Origin: an uncultured Brachybacterium sp.
Lineage (GTDB): Bacteria; Actinomycetota; Actinomycetes; Actinomycetales; Dermabacteraceae
Assembly: GCF_947500705.1 (NCBI RefSeq)
Contig: NZ_CANMSY010000003.1
Coordinates: 248,001 to 312,000, forward strand
DNA length: 64,000 bases
Reading direction: 5' to 3'
Of this stretch, positions 34,103 through 43,176 are shown piece after piece; positions within the stretch are counted from its first letter, which is position 1; each line of letters starts with the position of its first letter. The notes under the pieces were generated by a model. The model saw only the letters and a list, made by a program, of their open reading frames with translations, made no database searches and was not told the DNA's origin. Both the position numbers and the translations under genes were made by a program.

Positions 34103-35050
34103 ATGGCGACGACGCTGCTCACACCGTCGACCGACGCCCCGCCGCACGGCTCTCCTCGGAGAATCAAGGAGCCCCGCGGGGATCGCGTGCTCAATGTGAT
34201 CCTGATCGTGCTCCTGGCACTGTTCTCGCTGACGATCGTGTATCCATTCGTCTACATCGTCAGCGCCTCGCTGTCAGATCCGCTGGCCGTCTCGCGCGGC
34301 GAGATGTGGCTATGGCCCGTCGGAGGATCCGCGGCCGCCTATGAGGCGCTGCTGGACTATCCCGAGATCCCCCGGGGATTCCTGAACTCCGTGCTGTATT
34401 CGGGCACAGCCATGCTCCTCGGCACGGCGGTGACCACGATGGGCGGCTACGCGCTCTCGCGCAGCGATCTCGTGGGACGGAACGTCTTCACCCTGCTGTT
34501 CGTGTTCACGATGATGTTCTCCGGCGGCATGATCCCCCTGTACCTGGTCGTCGGCCAGCTGGGGATGCTGAACACCCCGTGGGCGGTCATCGTCCCGACG
34601 GCGGTCAGCGTCTGGCAGCTCATCGTCACCCGCACGTTCTTCCAGACCACGATTCCCCACGAGCTGCTGGAGACCTCTCGCCTCGACGGCGCCTCGGACC
34701 TGCGCTTCTTCGGCCAGATCGCCCTGCCGCTGTCCAAGCCGATCATCGCGGTGAATCTGCTCCTGTACGGCGTCGCCACCTGGAACTCGTACTTCCCCGC
34801 CCTGATCTACCTGACGGACAACAGCCTGTATCCGCTGCAGCTGATCATGCGGAACATCCTGCTGGAGAACAGCTTCGATCCCTCGAAGATCCCCGGCATG
34901 GATCCCGCGCGCATCGTGGAGATGCAGCGCCTGTCGGATCAGCTGAAGTACTCGCTGATCATCATCGCCTCCATCCCGCCGCTGGTCGCCTACCCGTTCG
35001 TGCAGAAGCACTTCGTCAAGGGCATGATGATCGGTTCCCTGAAAGGCTGA
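34103..35050 (+). CDS. ABC sugar importer, permease subunit (LplC/YtcP type)
   Basis: A 315-residue inner-membrane protein with six hydrophobic segments. It has the characteristic VYPFVYIVSASLSDP after the first segment, TMMFSGGMIPLYLV, the EAA loop ETSRLDGASDLRFFGQIALPLSKP and the C-terminal signature VQKHFVKGMMIGSLKG. This CUT1 subgroup (LplABC/YtcP) imports complex oligosaccharides and always pairs with an LplB-type partner, here the next gene. With fucosidase and fucose genes next door, a fucosylated substrate is likely but inferred. Confidence 0.93.
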   Translation: MATTLLTPSTDAPPHGSPRRIKEPRGDRVLNVILIVLLALFSLTIVYPFVYIVSASLSDPLAVSRGEMWLWPVGGSAAAYEALLDYPEIPRGFLNSVLYSGTAMLLGTAVTTMGGYALSRSDLVGRNVFTLLFVFTMMFSGGMIPLYLVVGQLGMLNTPWAVIVPTAVSVWQLIVTRTFFQTTIPHELLETSRLDGASDLRFFGQIALPLSKPIIAVNLLLYGVATWNSYFPALIYLTDNSLYPLQLIMRNILLENSFDPSKIPGMDPARIVEMQRLSDQLKYSLIIIASIPPLVAYPFVQKHFVKGMMIGSLKG

Positions 35051-36064
35051 GTGAACACCGTGACCACTGAGAGCGGAAACTTCGTCGATCAGCTCCGATT
35101 CGACGACGACGACAAGCCCGCACGGCGGAAGCCGCGGCAGGCCGAGCAGCGCACACGAAGCCTGGGAGCCCGGCTGCGGGGAAGCTGGCAGCTGTATCTG
35201 CTGGTCCTCCCCGCGATCCTCTGGCTGATCGTCTTCGCTTACTGGCCGATGTACGGGATCCAGATCGCGTTCCGGAACTACACGCCCGTCGGGGGCCTGA
35301 CCGGCTCCGAATGGGTGGGTCTCGACCACTTCACGAGGTTCATCGAGAGCCACAACTTCTGGCCCCTGCTGCGCAACACCCTGGTCCTGGCGATCTACGA
35401 GCTCATCGCCGGCTTCCCCATCCCGATCATCCTCGCGCTCGCTCTGAACGCGGTGCGGCAGAAGTACTTCTCCCGCGTCGTCCAGCTGATCACCTACTCC
35501 CCGAACTTCATCTCCGTGGTGGTGGTCGTCGGCATGATCGTGATGCTGATGGACCCACAGGCCGGCATCGTCAACCACGCACTCCAACTGATCGGGATCG
35601 AACCACCGGCCTTCCTCACCGACCCCGGCTGGTTCAGGCACGTCTACGTCTGGTCCGGCGTCTGGCAGACCGCAGGATTCAGCGCGATCATCTACCTCGC
35701 GGCGCTGTCCTCCGTGCCGCCGGAGCTGCACGAAGCCGCGAAGGTCGACGGCGCCTCGCATCTTCGCCGCATGTGGCACATCGACATCCCCGCGATCCTG
35801 CCCATCGCGATGGTCCTGCTGATCCTGAACGTCGGCACGATCATGAGCGTCGGCTTCGAGAAGGTCCTGCTGCTGCAGAACCCGATCAACCTGGCGACCT
35901 CGCAGGTCATCGACACGTACGTCTACCAGGTGGGATTGAACAGCCCGATCCCCCAGTACAGCTATGCCACCGCGATCGGTCTGTTCCGCAGCGTGATCGG
36001 CCTGGTCCTGCTGCTGGCCGTGAACCACCTGTCCAAGCGCATCACCAAGGCCGGTCTCTTCTGA
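35051..36064 (+). CDS. ABC sugar importer, permease subunit (LplB type)
   Basis: A 337-residue inner-membrane protein with a 40-residue charged cytoplasmic leader, then six hydrophobic segments beginning LYLLVLPAILWLIVFAYWPMYG. LplB marks are IQIAFRNYTP, LNAVRQKYFSRVVQ and the EAA loop HEAAKVDGASHLRRMWHIDIP. The GTG start lies directly after the previous stop, so the two permeases are coupled. No ATPase gene in the operon. Confidence 0.92.
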   Translation: MNTVTTESGNFVDQLRFDDDDKPARRKPRQAEQRTRSLGARLRGSWQLYLLVLPAILWLIVFAYWPMYGIQIAFRNYTPVGGLTGSEWVGLDHFTRFIESHNFWPLLRNTLVLAIYELIAGFPIPIILALALNAVRQKYFSRVVQLITYSPNFISVVVVVGMIVMLMDPQAGIVNHALQLIGIEPPAFLTDPGWFRHVYVWSGVWQTAGFSAIIYLAALSSVPPELHEAAKVDGASHLRRMWHIDIPAILPIAMVLLILNVGTIMSVGFEKVLLLQNPINLATSQVIDTYVYQVGLNSPIPQYSYATAIGLFRSVIGLVLLLAVNHLSKRITKAGLF

Positions 36065-36138
36065 GATCTGCCACCGCCTCCGCAGTGCCCTCCCACCCCG
36101 TTCACGTGGCATCCCGCCACGCTGAGGAAGGACCCACC

Positions 36139-37881
36139 ATGACCCTCCACGCGAATCGTCGCACCGTTCTCAAGGCGGGCGTTGCAGGCCTCGGCCTCGC
36201 CGGCGTCGCCCCCGTGCTGGCCGCCTGTTCGGGCGACTCCATACCCGGCGGAGGCGGGGAACCCGCCGCCGAGTACGAACAGGGGAGCGCCGCCCTCGAG
36301 GTGGAGCTGGGCCCCGAGATCGAGGGCGTGAACTATCCCGAGGACTACGCCGGGCCGCGGCACCGAGAGCTCGAGCCCTTCGGCGACGGCCAGACGGAGT
36401 TCTCCGTCATCGGCCGCTCGATCCCCGGCCTGTCGTACCTCGAGAACTACTACGCCAACCTCGTCGAGGAGAAGACCGGGGTCAAGATCGCCTATCAGGA
36501 CGTCCCGCTCGGAGAGGACGGCCAGACGACCGTCAACGCGATGCTCTCCGGAGGCGATCTCCCCGACGCGATCATGTGCGGGATGGAGCTGTTCAGCCCG
36601 TCCCAGGTGGCGATCTATGGCGAGATGGGGATGTTCATCCCGGTCGACGAGCTGATCGATCGCCTGGCGCCCCACGTCCGGGACATGTTCGAGACGTTCC
36701 CGGAGATGCGTTCCCTCTTCACGGCTCCCGACGGCCGGATGTATGCGGTCCCGTCGATGAACGACTGCTACCACTGCAAGTCCAGCGGGGTGAGGACGTG
36801 GATCAACTCCGACCTCGTCCCCGCCGATGCCCATCCGCAGACGCTCGCGGAGTTCGAGAGCCTGATGACCGAGCTCAAGGACCATCCCGATCGGACAGGA
36901 AGCGGTGCCGTCGTCACCACGACCAGCACCACCGTCCCCAATCTCTTCAACTTCTTCCTCGGCTCCTTCCTGCCCGTCTCGACCACCCACCTGCTGCTCG
37001 ACGACGGGAAAGTGGTCTGGGGACCCTCCCAGGAGGGGTACCGGGAGGGCCTGTCCTGGATCCAGAAGCAGTTCCGGGCGGGCCTCTTCTCGACCGACAT
37101 GTTCGCGCTCACCGACGAGCAGCTCAAGCGGCTCGGGGATGCCAACGGGGGACCGAGCTTCCTGGTCACGCACGGCGGCAGCCAGGGGAGCTTCACCTCC
37201 GTGAACGACCCCTCGCAGGAGCGGAGCCCGGCCAGCATCATGGTGCCGCTGGCCCCGATGGAGGGTCCCGACGGCGTGAGGACCTGCGACTGGGACTGGT
37301 ACCAGATCGGTTCGCCGAACTTCGTGATCACCTCCTCCTGCGAGGACCCGGAGACCATGATCCGCTGGGCCGACCACCAGTTCGAGCTCGGGATGACCGT
37401 CGCCATGGGTGCCGGCGAGCAGGGTGTCGGCTGGGACTTCGCCGACGAGGGCGCCATGGGGATCAACGGAGCACAGGCCGTCTACACCAGGATCCCGAAC
37501 GACCTCGACAACCAGCTCTGGTGGGAGTGGGGCCCGTACTACAAGTCCGAGGACCAGCGCCACGGTGAGGCCGTCCCCCAGGACACGCTCACCATCGAGG
37601 GAACGCTGTACGAGGCCGGGAAGGCGTATGAGCCCTACCGGATCCCCAAGGAGAGCAAGCTCCCGCTGCTCGTGTTCACCACGGATGAGGCGGCACAGGT
37701 CGGCGAGTTCGAGACCAACCTGGGGCAGCACCTCGAGCAGTTCTTCGCGGCGATCGGCACCGGTCGGGCGGACGTGGACGACGACGCGGCCTGGCAGGAG
37801 TTCCAGGACGGCTTCACCTCGATCGGGGTGGACACCTTCCTCGAGATCCAGCAGACGGCCTACGACCGCCAGTTCGGCTGA
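36139..37881 (+). CDS. ABC sugar importer, large lipoprotein substrate-binding protein (LplA type)
   Basis: A 580-residue extracellular solute-binding protein, in the size class of LplA-like binders for oligosaccharides. The N-terminus has a twin-arginine motif RRTVLKAG and a lipobox LAAC (Cys30) followed by a Gly-rich linker. Conserved elements include GKMYAVP-like DGRMYAVPSMNDC and IPNDLDNQLWWEWG. ATG 36139 follows GAAGGA. It is the last gene of the importer operon, closed by the strong terminator at 37906. Confidence 0.92.
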   Translation: MTLHANRRTVLKAGVAGLGLAGVAPVLAACSGDSIPGGGGEPAAEYEQGSAALEVELGPEIEGVNYPEDYAGPRHRELEPFGDGQTEFSVIGRSIPGLSYLENYYANLVEEKTGVKIAYQDVPLGEDGQTTVNAMLSGGDLPDAIMCGMELFSPSQVAIYGEMGMFIPVDELIDRLAPHVRDMFETFPEMRSLFTAPDGRMYAVPSMNDCYHCKSSGVRTWINSDLVPADAHPQTLAEFESLMTELKDHPDRTGSGAVVTTTSTTVPNLFNFFLGSFLPVSTTHLLLDDGKVVWGPSQEGYREGLSWIQKQFRAGLFSTDMFALTDEQLKRLGDANGGPSFLVTHGGSQGSFTSVNDPSQERSPASIMVPLAPMEGPDGVRTCDWDWYQIGSPNFVITSSCEDPETMIRWADHQFELGMTVAMGAGEQGVGWDFADEGAMGINGAQAVYTRIPNDLDNQLWWEWGPYYKSEDQRHGEAVPQDTLTIEGTLYEAGKAYEPYRIPKESKLPLLVFTTDEAAQVGEFETNLGQHLEQFFAAIGTGRADVDDDAAWQEFQDGFTSIGVDTFLEIQQTAYDRQFG

Positions 37882-37905
37882 GCCGGCAGCTTCGACAGCC
37901 GGGAA

Positions 37906-37940
37906 GGGGGGCCGGACGCAGAAGCGTCCGGCCCCCCTTT
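37906..37940 (+). terminator. Rho-independent terminator after the importer operon
   Basis: A perfect 14-bp stem, GGGGGGCCGGACGC (37906-37919) with its complement at 37924-37937, a 4-nt loop AGAA and a short T-run. It sits 25 bp after the binding-protein stop and before the convergent fucosidase gene, and may serve both directions. Confidence 0.9.
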
Positions 37941-37972
37941 GTCAGCGCCGTCCCAGCGGGGACGCGGCTCGC

Positions 37973-39250
37973 TCAGTCGTCCGGCCGCTCCGTGGGGGCC
38001 CGGTACGCGCCGGCGAGGTCCGGCACGGGGGCGCCGACGGCATCGTGCACGGCGACTCGCTCGATCACCGCCCCCTCTCCTTCGACCTCGATGCGCAGCG
38101 ACGAGGCCTGCACCGGCTCGGCCAGGCGGTGGAGGCGGCGCACCCCGATGGTGCCGCCCTCGGCCAGGACCCGCCCGGCGGAGTCGAGGATCCGGTGCGC
38201 GGTGACCCGCTGGCCGTCCTCGAGCCTCTCGGCGAGCTCGACGTGGTCCAGCCGCACCGACCCGCCCAGATCTGCGTCGACGCCGTCGGTGGACGCCGTG
38301 AGAGTGCCCTCGACCGGCGCGCCGAACCGGTCGCGCAGCGCCGTCCCGAATTCGGCGGCGCGCGCCGCATCTGCCGGGTCGATGCGTCCGCGGCGGTCCG
38401 GCGGGATGTTCAGCAGCAGGCTGGCACCCAGGCCGATGGAGCGGTCGTGGATGGCCAGCAGGTGCGCGACGGACTTGGGCTCCTCCCCGGGCTGCCAGAA
38501 CCAGCCCTTGCGCAGCGAGACGTCGCACTCGGGCGGGAGATACCGGGCCCTCTCGGTCTCGACGACGTCGTCGTCGTAGTTGTTCAGATCCGCCGACGTG
38601 GTCACGTACTCGACGGGATCGGCCGCGAGGCCGTCCTCGTTGCCCACCCATCGGATGGTGGACGGACCCATGTTGAACACCATCGCGCCGGGCTGCAGCT
38701 CATCGATCAGCGCCCCGATGCGATCCCAGGCGTATTCGCGCCCGGCGGAGCCGGCGCCGTCGAACCACAGCTCGTACAGCTGCCCGTAGTCGGTGCACAG
38801 CTCGCGGAGCTGGGCGAGGTAGAACTCGTCGTAGGCGGCGGGATCCTGGTACTGCGGTGCGTTCCGGTCCCATGGCGAGAGGTAGAGCCCGAGCTTCATC
38901 CCCTGGCGCCGACATGCCTCAGCAACCTCACGCACCACATCGCCCTCGCCGCCCTTCCACGGTGAGGACGCCACGGAGTAGTCCGTGGTCGCCGTGGGCC
39001 AGAGGCAGAAGCCGTCATGGTGCTTGGCCGTCAGGATGACGTACTTGGCACCGATGTCGCGGGCCAGGCGCACCCACTCGTCGGCGTCGAGATCGCTGGG
39101 GTCGAAGATCTGCGGGGCCAGCGTGCCGTCGCTCCACTCCTTGCCGGCGAACGTGTTCACTCCGAAGTGGAAGAAGACGCCGAAGCCGTCCCGTTGCCAG
39201 GTGAGCTGCTCGGGAGTGGGCACGAGGATCTCTGTCGAGGATGCTGTCAT
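37973..39250 (-). CDS. GH29 alpha-L-fucosidase
   Basis: A 425-residue family 29 retaining fucosidase that releases L-fucose from glycans. The barrel shows GVFFHFGVNTF, YVILTAKHHDGFCLWP, MKLGLYLSPWDRN and YELWFDGAG with the nucleophile at about Asp164. SLLLNIPPDRRG marks the end of the barrel, followed by a small beta domain. No signal peptide, so it acts on fucosides imported by the neighbouring ABC system. ATG 39250 is preferred over an in-frame TTG at 39262. A box ACATCGGGTCT (39267-39277) lies just upstream. The freed fucose feeds the operon at 41246-44910. Confidence 0.93.
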   Translation of the reverse strand: MTASSTEILVPTPEQLTWQRDGFGVFFHFGVNTFAGKEWSDGTLAPQIFDPSDLDADEWVRLARDIGAKYVILTAKHHDGFCLWPTATTDYSVASSPWKGGEGDVVREVAEACRRQGMKLGLYLSPWDRNAPQYQDPAAYDEFYLAQLRELCTDYGQLYELWFDGAGSAGREYAWDRIGALIDELQPGAMVFNMGPSTIRWVGNEDGLAADPVEYVTTSADLNNYDDDVVETERARYLPPECDVSLRKGWFWQPGEEPKSVAHLLAIHDRSIGLGASLLLNIPPDRRGRIDPADAARAAEFGTALRDRFGAPVEGTLTASTDGVDADLGGSVRLDHVELAERLEDGQRVTAHRILDSAGRVLAEGGTIGVRRLHRLAEPVQASSLRIEVEGEGAVIERVAVHDAVGAPVPDLAGAYRAPTERPDD

Positions 39251-39484
39251 GAGTCCAGTCAACCAAACATCGGGTCTATCGCGCTAGGCTTTGAAGGTCG
39301 CTTGCGAAGATCGAGACGTTTTCCCGCAAAGACGTGCAAGACATCGGCTCTCTGAACGATGGTTCTCCCATCGTTGGCAGCTTCCTCGGGTACTGTCGAT
39401 CGTCGAGGAACACCATTTCGCCGAGCAAGCACCAGCGCGATACCCCAGAAAGAATCCATCCGTCGCACGAACGAGGAGTGCCGC
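39251..39484. promoter_or_regulatory. Divergent fucosidase/YesL promoter region
   Basis: It contains two partial copies of the fucose-regulon box: ACATCGGGTCT at 39267-39277, 17 nt from the fucosidase start, and ACATCGGCTCT at 39341-39351. An inverted repeat AACGATGG/CCATCGTT with a 5-nt loop lies at 39355-39375. A strong ribosome-binding site GAGGAG precedes the YesL-like gene. Confidence 0.5.
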
Positions 39485-40156
39485 ATGAGCAGGCCCGGCG
39501 GATCGGAAGGCCCTCAGCAGGTCCCGGGTTGGGTGATGTCCGCCAATGAGCTGATCGAGCGCCTTTTCCTGCTGCTCAGGATCAACGCCGTCTGGTGGAT
39601 CCTGACCCTGCTGGGAGCGGTCGTGCTGGGGCTGGCTCCAGCGACCGCCGCCGCGGTCGACGCCCTCCTGGCCTCCCGCGAGCAGGCTCGCGTGCGCGTG
39701 CTGCCGCTGATGTGGCGGAGGTTCCGCGCGGGGCTGGTACGCGCCAACCTCCAGATGCTGCCCCTGTTCGCGGTGCAGGCCGGTGCACTGGCGATGCTGG
39801 TGATCGCCTTCTCCGGCGCCGTCACCTCCGCCGCGTTGATGGTGGCCCTGGTGGCCGTCGCCGCGATCAGCCTGCCCTGGGCGACCACCACCGTGGCGGC
39901 GATCCTCGCCTCGCCGCGTCTGCGCCGACAGGAGCTGACCGTCACCTGGCGCATCGCTCTGCTCGTCCCCGGCGCACTGCCGATGCGCGCGGTCGCCCTC
40001 ATCGGGGGCCTGACGCTCTGGATCCTGCTGTGCGGGCTGATCCCACCCGTGGCGCTGCTGGTCGGAGCCGCGGGAGCACTGGACCTCGCCATCGGGCTGC
40101 TCGGCCGCAGCATCGCCGCTCTGCTCGAGAAGATCGACCAGGCCCCGAGCCCATGA
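39485..40156 (+). CDS. YesL-like (DUF624) membrane protein
   Basis: A 223-residue protein with about five hydrophobic segments: LFLLLRINAVWWILTLLGAVVLG, MLPLFAVQAGALAMLVIAF, VALVAVAAISLPWATTTVAA, AVALIGGLTLWILLCGLIPP and a terminal one. YesL-type proteins occur beside LplABC/YtcP importers and are thought to assist them, although their function is unproven. ATG 39485 follows GAGGAG at 7 nt. It lies between the importer/fucosidase unit and the FCD regulator, consistent with a fucoside-uptake role. Confidence 0.78.
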   Translation: MSRPGGSEGPQQVPGWVMSANELIERLFLLLRINAVWWILTLLGAVVLGLAPATAAAVDALLASREQARVRVLPLMWRRFRAGLVRANLQMLPLFAVQAGALAMLVIAFSGAVTSAALMVALVAVAAISLPWATTTVAAILASPRLRRQELTVTWRIALLVPGALPMRAVALIGGLTLWILLCGLIPPVALLVGAAGALDLAIGLLGRSIAALLEKIDQAPSP

Positions 40157-40209
40157 CCCCCGCCAGGGAACCGTCACGCGCGGCGTGGCCCGCCCCATAG
40201 CCCAGCCGT

Positions 40210-40220
40210 TCATCGGATGT
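40210..40220. promoter_or_regulatory. Operator-like box TCATCGGATGT upstream of the FCD regulator
   Basis: Matches ACATCSGATGT at 10 of 11 positions, with a perfect 9-bp core CATCGGATG. It lies 62 bp before the small leader ORF and 127 bp before the regulator start, as expected for autoregulation. Confidence 0.55.
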
Positions 40221-40271
40221 CTGCACTAGGCTCCGAGGATCGCGCCGTCTCATCCCTCTGAGAGGATCGCC

Positions 40272-40337
40272 ATGCTGAATGCACACCCGGCCACCACTGT
40301 CCCCGCCACGCTCCAGCCTCTCGGGGGTCGGCACTGA
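40272..40337 (+). CDS. Small upstream ORF (21 residues) coupled to the FCD regulator
   Basis: ATG 40272 is preceded by a good Shine-Dalgarno (GAGAGGA, 6 nt away). The 21-codon frame ends in a TGA that overlaps the regulator ATG (TGATG at 40335-40339). The regulator itself has only a weak GGGGG ahead of its start, so ribosomes finishing this ORF probably start the regulator. The peptide begins MLNAHPATT and ends GGRH. It may act as a leader that sets regulator levels, or simply mark a misplaced start. No homologue recognised. Confidence 0.5.
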   Translation: MLNAHPATTVPATLQPLGGRH

Positions 40338-41029
40338 TGGCCTCCACCGTCACCGACCGCGCGATCTCCGCCATCAAGCAGATGGTGGTCGACGGGACGC
40401 TGAAGCCCGGCGACCGCCTGCCCACCGAGGCCGAGCTGTCCGAGACGATCGGCGTCTCCCGCAACTCGCTGCGCGAGGCAGTCAAGGCACTGTCCGTGAT
40501 CCGGGTGCTCGACGTGCGCCAGGGCGATGGCACCTACGTGACCGCGCTCGAGCCCGAGCAGCTGCTGGAATCCCTCGCCTTCGTGCTCGACCTCCACCAG
40601 GACTCCAGCTACGTGGAGATCCTGGAGATCCGACGACTGCTCGAACCGGCCGCGGTCGAGCAGGCCTGCCCGCACCTGAGGGACGAGGACTTCGCCCAGC
40701 TCGAGCAGACGATGGAGGACCTCGACGACAGCTCGAGCATCCAGGAGCTGGTCGCCGCAGATATCACGTTCCACCGGCTGATCAACCAGCGCTGCCCCAA
40801 CGACTACCTCCGCTCGCTGCTGGACAGCCTGGCCGGCTCTACCGCCCGGGCCCGGGTGTGGCGCGGCCTGACCGACGACTCCTCCGTGGAACGCACCCTC
40901 GCCGAGCACCGGCGGATCCTGGACGCGCTGCTGGCCCGTCGGCCGGACCTCGCCCGCACCTATGCGGCGGCGCATGTGGCCGGCGTCGAGTCGTGGCTGC
41001 TCGTCCAAGGGGAACCGCCGACGGGGTGA
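40337..41029 (+). CDS. FCD-domain GntR (FadR subfamily) transcriptional regulator
   Basis: A 230-residue regulator. The winged helix-turn-helix contains LKPGDRLPTEAELSETIGVSRNSLREAVKAL and VLDVRQGDGTYV. The helical FCD domain has EILEIRRLLEPAAVEQA, the metal-ligand Asp/His in ADITFHRLI and the later His residues in LAEHRRILDALLARRPDLA. Such regulators sense sugar acids or hydroxy acids. Its place beside the L-fucose genes, with matching palindromes at their promoters, suggests it represses the fucose regulon in response to a pathway acid such as L-fuconate or KDF; the ligand is inferred. Confidence 0.9.
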   Translation: MASTVTDRAISAIKQMVVDGTLKPGDRLPTEAELSETIGVSRNSLREAVKALSVIRVLDVRQGDGTYVTALEPEQLLESLAFVLDLHQDSSYVEILEIRRLLEPAAVEQACPHLRDEDFAQLEQTMEDLDDSSSIQELVAADITFHRLINQRCPNDYLRSLLDSLAGSTARARVWRGLTDDSSVERTLAEHRRILDALLARRPDLARTYAAAHVAGVESWLLVQGEPPTG

Positions 41030-41245
41030 GCGAGGCCGAGCCCGGAGACCCCGAAGCGCTCAGTTGAGCTCAGCGACGCGATGAGGTGTGACGCGAGGAT
41101 TGGCAGGATCTGAGCCGTTTTCGGCGCGGATCTGGTTCGGAATCGCGCAATCTTGATACCCCCCAGCCGACGGTGCGGTGGGACGCGCAGCACGTGGCAG
41201 CGCGCCGCGGATGCTGCGCGCACCGCGGGCATCTGGCGGGCGCGA

Positions 41246-42157
41246 TCAGACGGACGGCGCCTCATCGAGGCGGCGGTAGACCCGCGCAGCAGTCCCGTGC
41301 GTGACGGCACGGACGTCGGCCTCCGACCAGCTGCGCACGTGCTCGAGCACGCGGGCGAAACCGCTGCCGAGGTCCAGCGGACGGGGCGCGATCGGCCAGT
41401 CCGAGCCGACCATCAGCCGCTCAGCACCGAACAGCGACAGCGCGAGATCTGTCGCGGCGGCGAAGTCACCGTTCCCGCTGGTGGCGAGCCCGGAGATCTT
41501 CGCGACGACGTTCAGGCTGGCGGCGATCTCCACCAGCTGCGCCTGCCAGCGCTCCATCGCCGGAGCGTCACCGAGCGGGGGCTTGCCCAGGTGGTCGAGC
41601 ACCACGGTGAGCCCGGGATGACGCTGCGCGACGCGGACCACCTGCGCCATGTGACGCTCGAATGCGTCGGGAACATCGAGCGGGAGGCCGGCCGCGGCCA
41701 GCAGCTCGAGCGACTGCGCGACCTCGGGGAGGTCCAGGAACCCCGGATCGGGCTCGTCATGGACCAGGTGGCGCAGCCCGACGAGGTGGTCGGTGCGGCG
41801 CGGATCGGCGAGCGCCTCTCGCACCGCAGCAGGATCCCGCAGCGGCAGCCAGCCGACGACGTCTGCACGAGTGATGCCCTCCCCGATCTGCCCGGTCTCC
41901 GCTGCATGTGCCTCGATCGCGCGGGCGGTGCGTTGGAGGTGGGCGGTGTCCTCGGGGGTGTCGTCGGCCTGGACCAGGACCACCCGAGTGACGCCGAGCT
42001 CGCGCAGCCCGGGGCGCACCTGGCCGATCTCGACCGTGTGGCGCAGCTCGGGGGCGGCGCCGGCGAGCCAGACGTAGGGGCTCGCGGCGAGGTCCCACAG
42101 GTGCAGATGGGTGTCGGTGACCGGGAGCGCGGGGGCTGCCGGGAGGGCGGTGCTCAT
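41246..42157 (-). CDS. Amidohydrolase-family lactonase, probable L-fuconolactonase
   Basis: A 303-residue TIM-barrel hydrolase of the COG3618 group. It has the metal motif VTDTHLHLWDL near the N-terminus, RHLVHDEPDPGFL, TVVLDHLGKPPLG (barrel His) and MVGSDWPIAPRP with the catalytic Asp. Characterised relatives hydrolyse L-fuconolactone or L-rhamnonolactone. It is the last gene of the operon with L-fucose dehydrogenase (4-nt overlap), mutarotase and L-fuconate dehydratase, and so is assigned to the second step of fucose oxidation. Confidence 0.87.
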   Translation of the reverse strand: MSTALPAAPALPVTDTHLHLWDLAASPYVWLAGAAPELRHTVEIGQVRPGLRELGVTRVVLVQADDTPEDTAHLQRTARAIEAHAAETGQIGEGITRADVVGWLPLRDPAAVREALADPRRTDHLVGLRHLVHDEPDPGFLDLPEVAQSLELLAAAGLPLDVPDAFERHMAQVVRVAQRHPGLTVVLDHLGKPPLGDAPAMERWQAQLVEIAASLNVVAKISGLATSGNGDFAAATDLALSLFGAERLMVGSDWPIAPRPLDLGSGFARVLEHVRSWSEADVRAVTHGTAARVYRRLDEAPSV

Positions 42158-43176
42158 CGTGGCTCCGCCGTCCGCTCCACGTCCTCCCAGGCCGCGGCCG
42201 GGATGTCGGTGCTCATCCGCTGGGCGTTGGAGCGCACCTGGGCGGCGGTGCGCATCCCCAGCACCACCGAGCGCACGGCCGGGTGGCGCAGCGGGTACTG
42301 CACGGCGAGGTCCGGGAGGGTGACGCCATGATGCTCGGCGATGCTCGCGAGCTCACGGGCGCGGGTGAGCAGCGGCGCGGGCGCCTGGGCGTACTCGTAG
42401 GTGGCGTTCTCGGGGACCTGGTGCTGGGCGAGCAGACCGGAGTTGAACACGGAGACCGCCACGATCCCCACGCCATGCTTCACGCATGCGGCCAGGAGCT
42501 CTTCGGCGCCGACCTGCTCGAGCAGGGTGTACCGGCCCGAGAGCATTACCAGGTCGATCAGTCCGGTGCGGACGGCGCGCAGCAGCACCGCCACGTCCTT
42601 GGAGCCGACGCCCACGGCGCGCACCAGTCCCTCCTCCCGCATCCTGGCCAGGGCCGGCAGTCCTTCCGCGAAGGCCGGCTCCGTCGGCCCCTCCTCCGGG
42701 TCGTGGGCGAACAGGATGTCGACCCGGTCCATCCCGAGCCGCTCGAGGGACTCGGCATGCGAGCGCCGCACCCCGGCCTCGGAGAAGTCCCACTGCCGCA
42801 CGTGCTCATCCGGCACCGCGAAAGCGCTGTCCATGTCGTCACCGGTGCCGGGTCCGGGCAGCAGCAGGCGCCCCACCTTGGTGGAGACCAGGTACTCCTC
42901 GCGCGGGTAGCCGGCCAGTCGCTGCCCGAGGCGCCGCTCGCTGGTGCCGACGCCGTAGTGGGGTGCGGTGTCGAAGTACCGGATCCCGGTATCCCAGGCG
43001 GCGGCGACCGCGCCGTCGGCCTCTTCGTCGGAGGTGACGCGAAAGAGGTTGCCGAGCTGCGCGGCACCGAAGCCGAGCCGCGGCAGCTGTAGCGGTGGGA
43101 TGCTCGGCTCTGGACGGTCAGACGACGGGCGCGGACGTTCTGACGACGCGCTCAGCGACGCCGGGTCGTCGCTCAT
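42154..43176 (-). CDS. Aldo/keto reductase, probable L-fucose (D-threo-aldose) 1-dehydrogenase
   Basis: A 340-residue AKR of the type that oxidises L-fucose to L-fuconolactone. The start LPRLGFGAAQLGNLFR and the tetrad regions GIRYFDTAPHYGVGTSE (Asp, Tyr), STKVGR (Lys) and DILFAHDPEE (His) are typical of D-threo-aldose 1-dehydrogenases rather than ordinary AKRs. It overlaps the mutarotase stop by 4 nt and the lactonase start by 4 nt, so the three are translationally coupled. The first 28 residues are Ser/Pro/Arg-rich and probably disordered. Confidence 0.87.
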   Translation of the reverse strand: MSDDPASLSASSERPRPSSDRPEPSIPPLQLPRLGFGAAQLGNLFRVTSDEEADGAVAAAWDTGIRYFDTAPHYGVGTSERRLGQRLAGYPREEYLVSTKVGRLLLPGPGTGDDMDSAFAVPDEHVRQWDFSEAGVRRSHAESLERLGMDRVDILFAHDPEEGPTEPAFAEGLPALARMREEGLVRAVGVGSKDVAVLLRAVRTGLIDLVMLSGRYTLLEQVGAEELLAACVKHGVGIVAVSVFNSGLLAQHQVPENATYEYAQAPAPLLTRARELASIAEHHGVTLPDLAVQYPLRHPAVRSVVLGMRTAAQVRSNAQRMSTDIPAAAWEDVERTAEPR

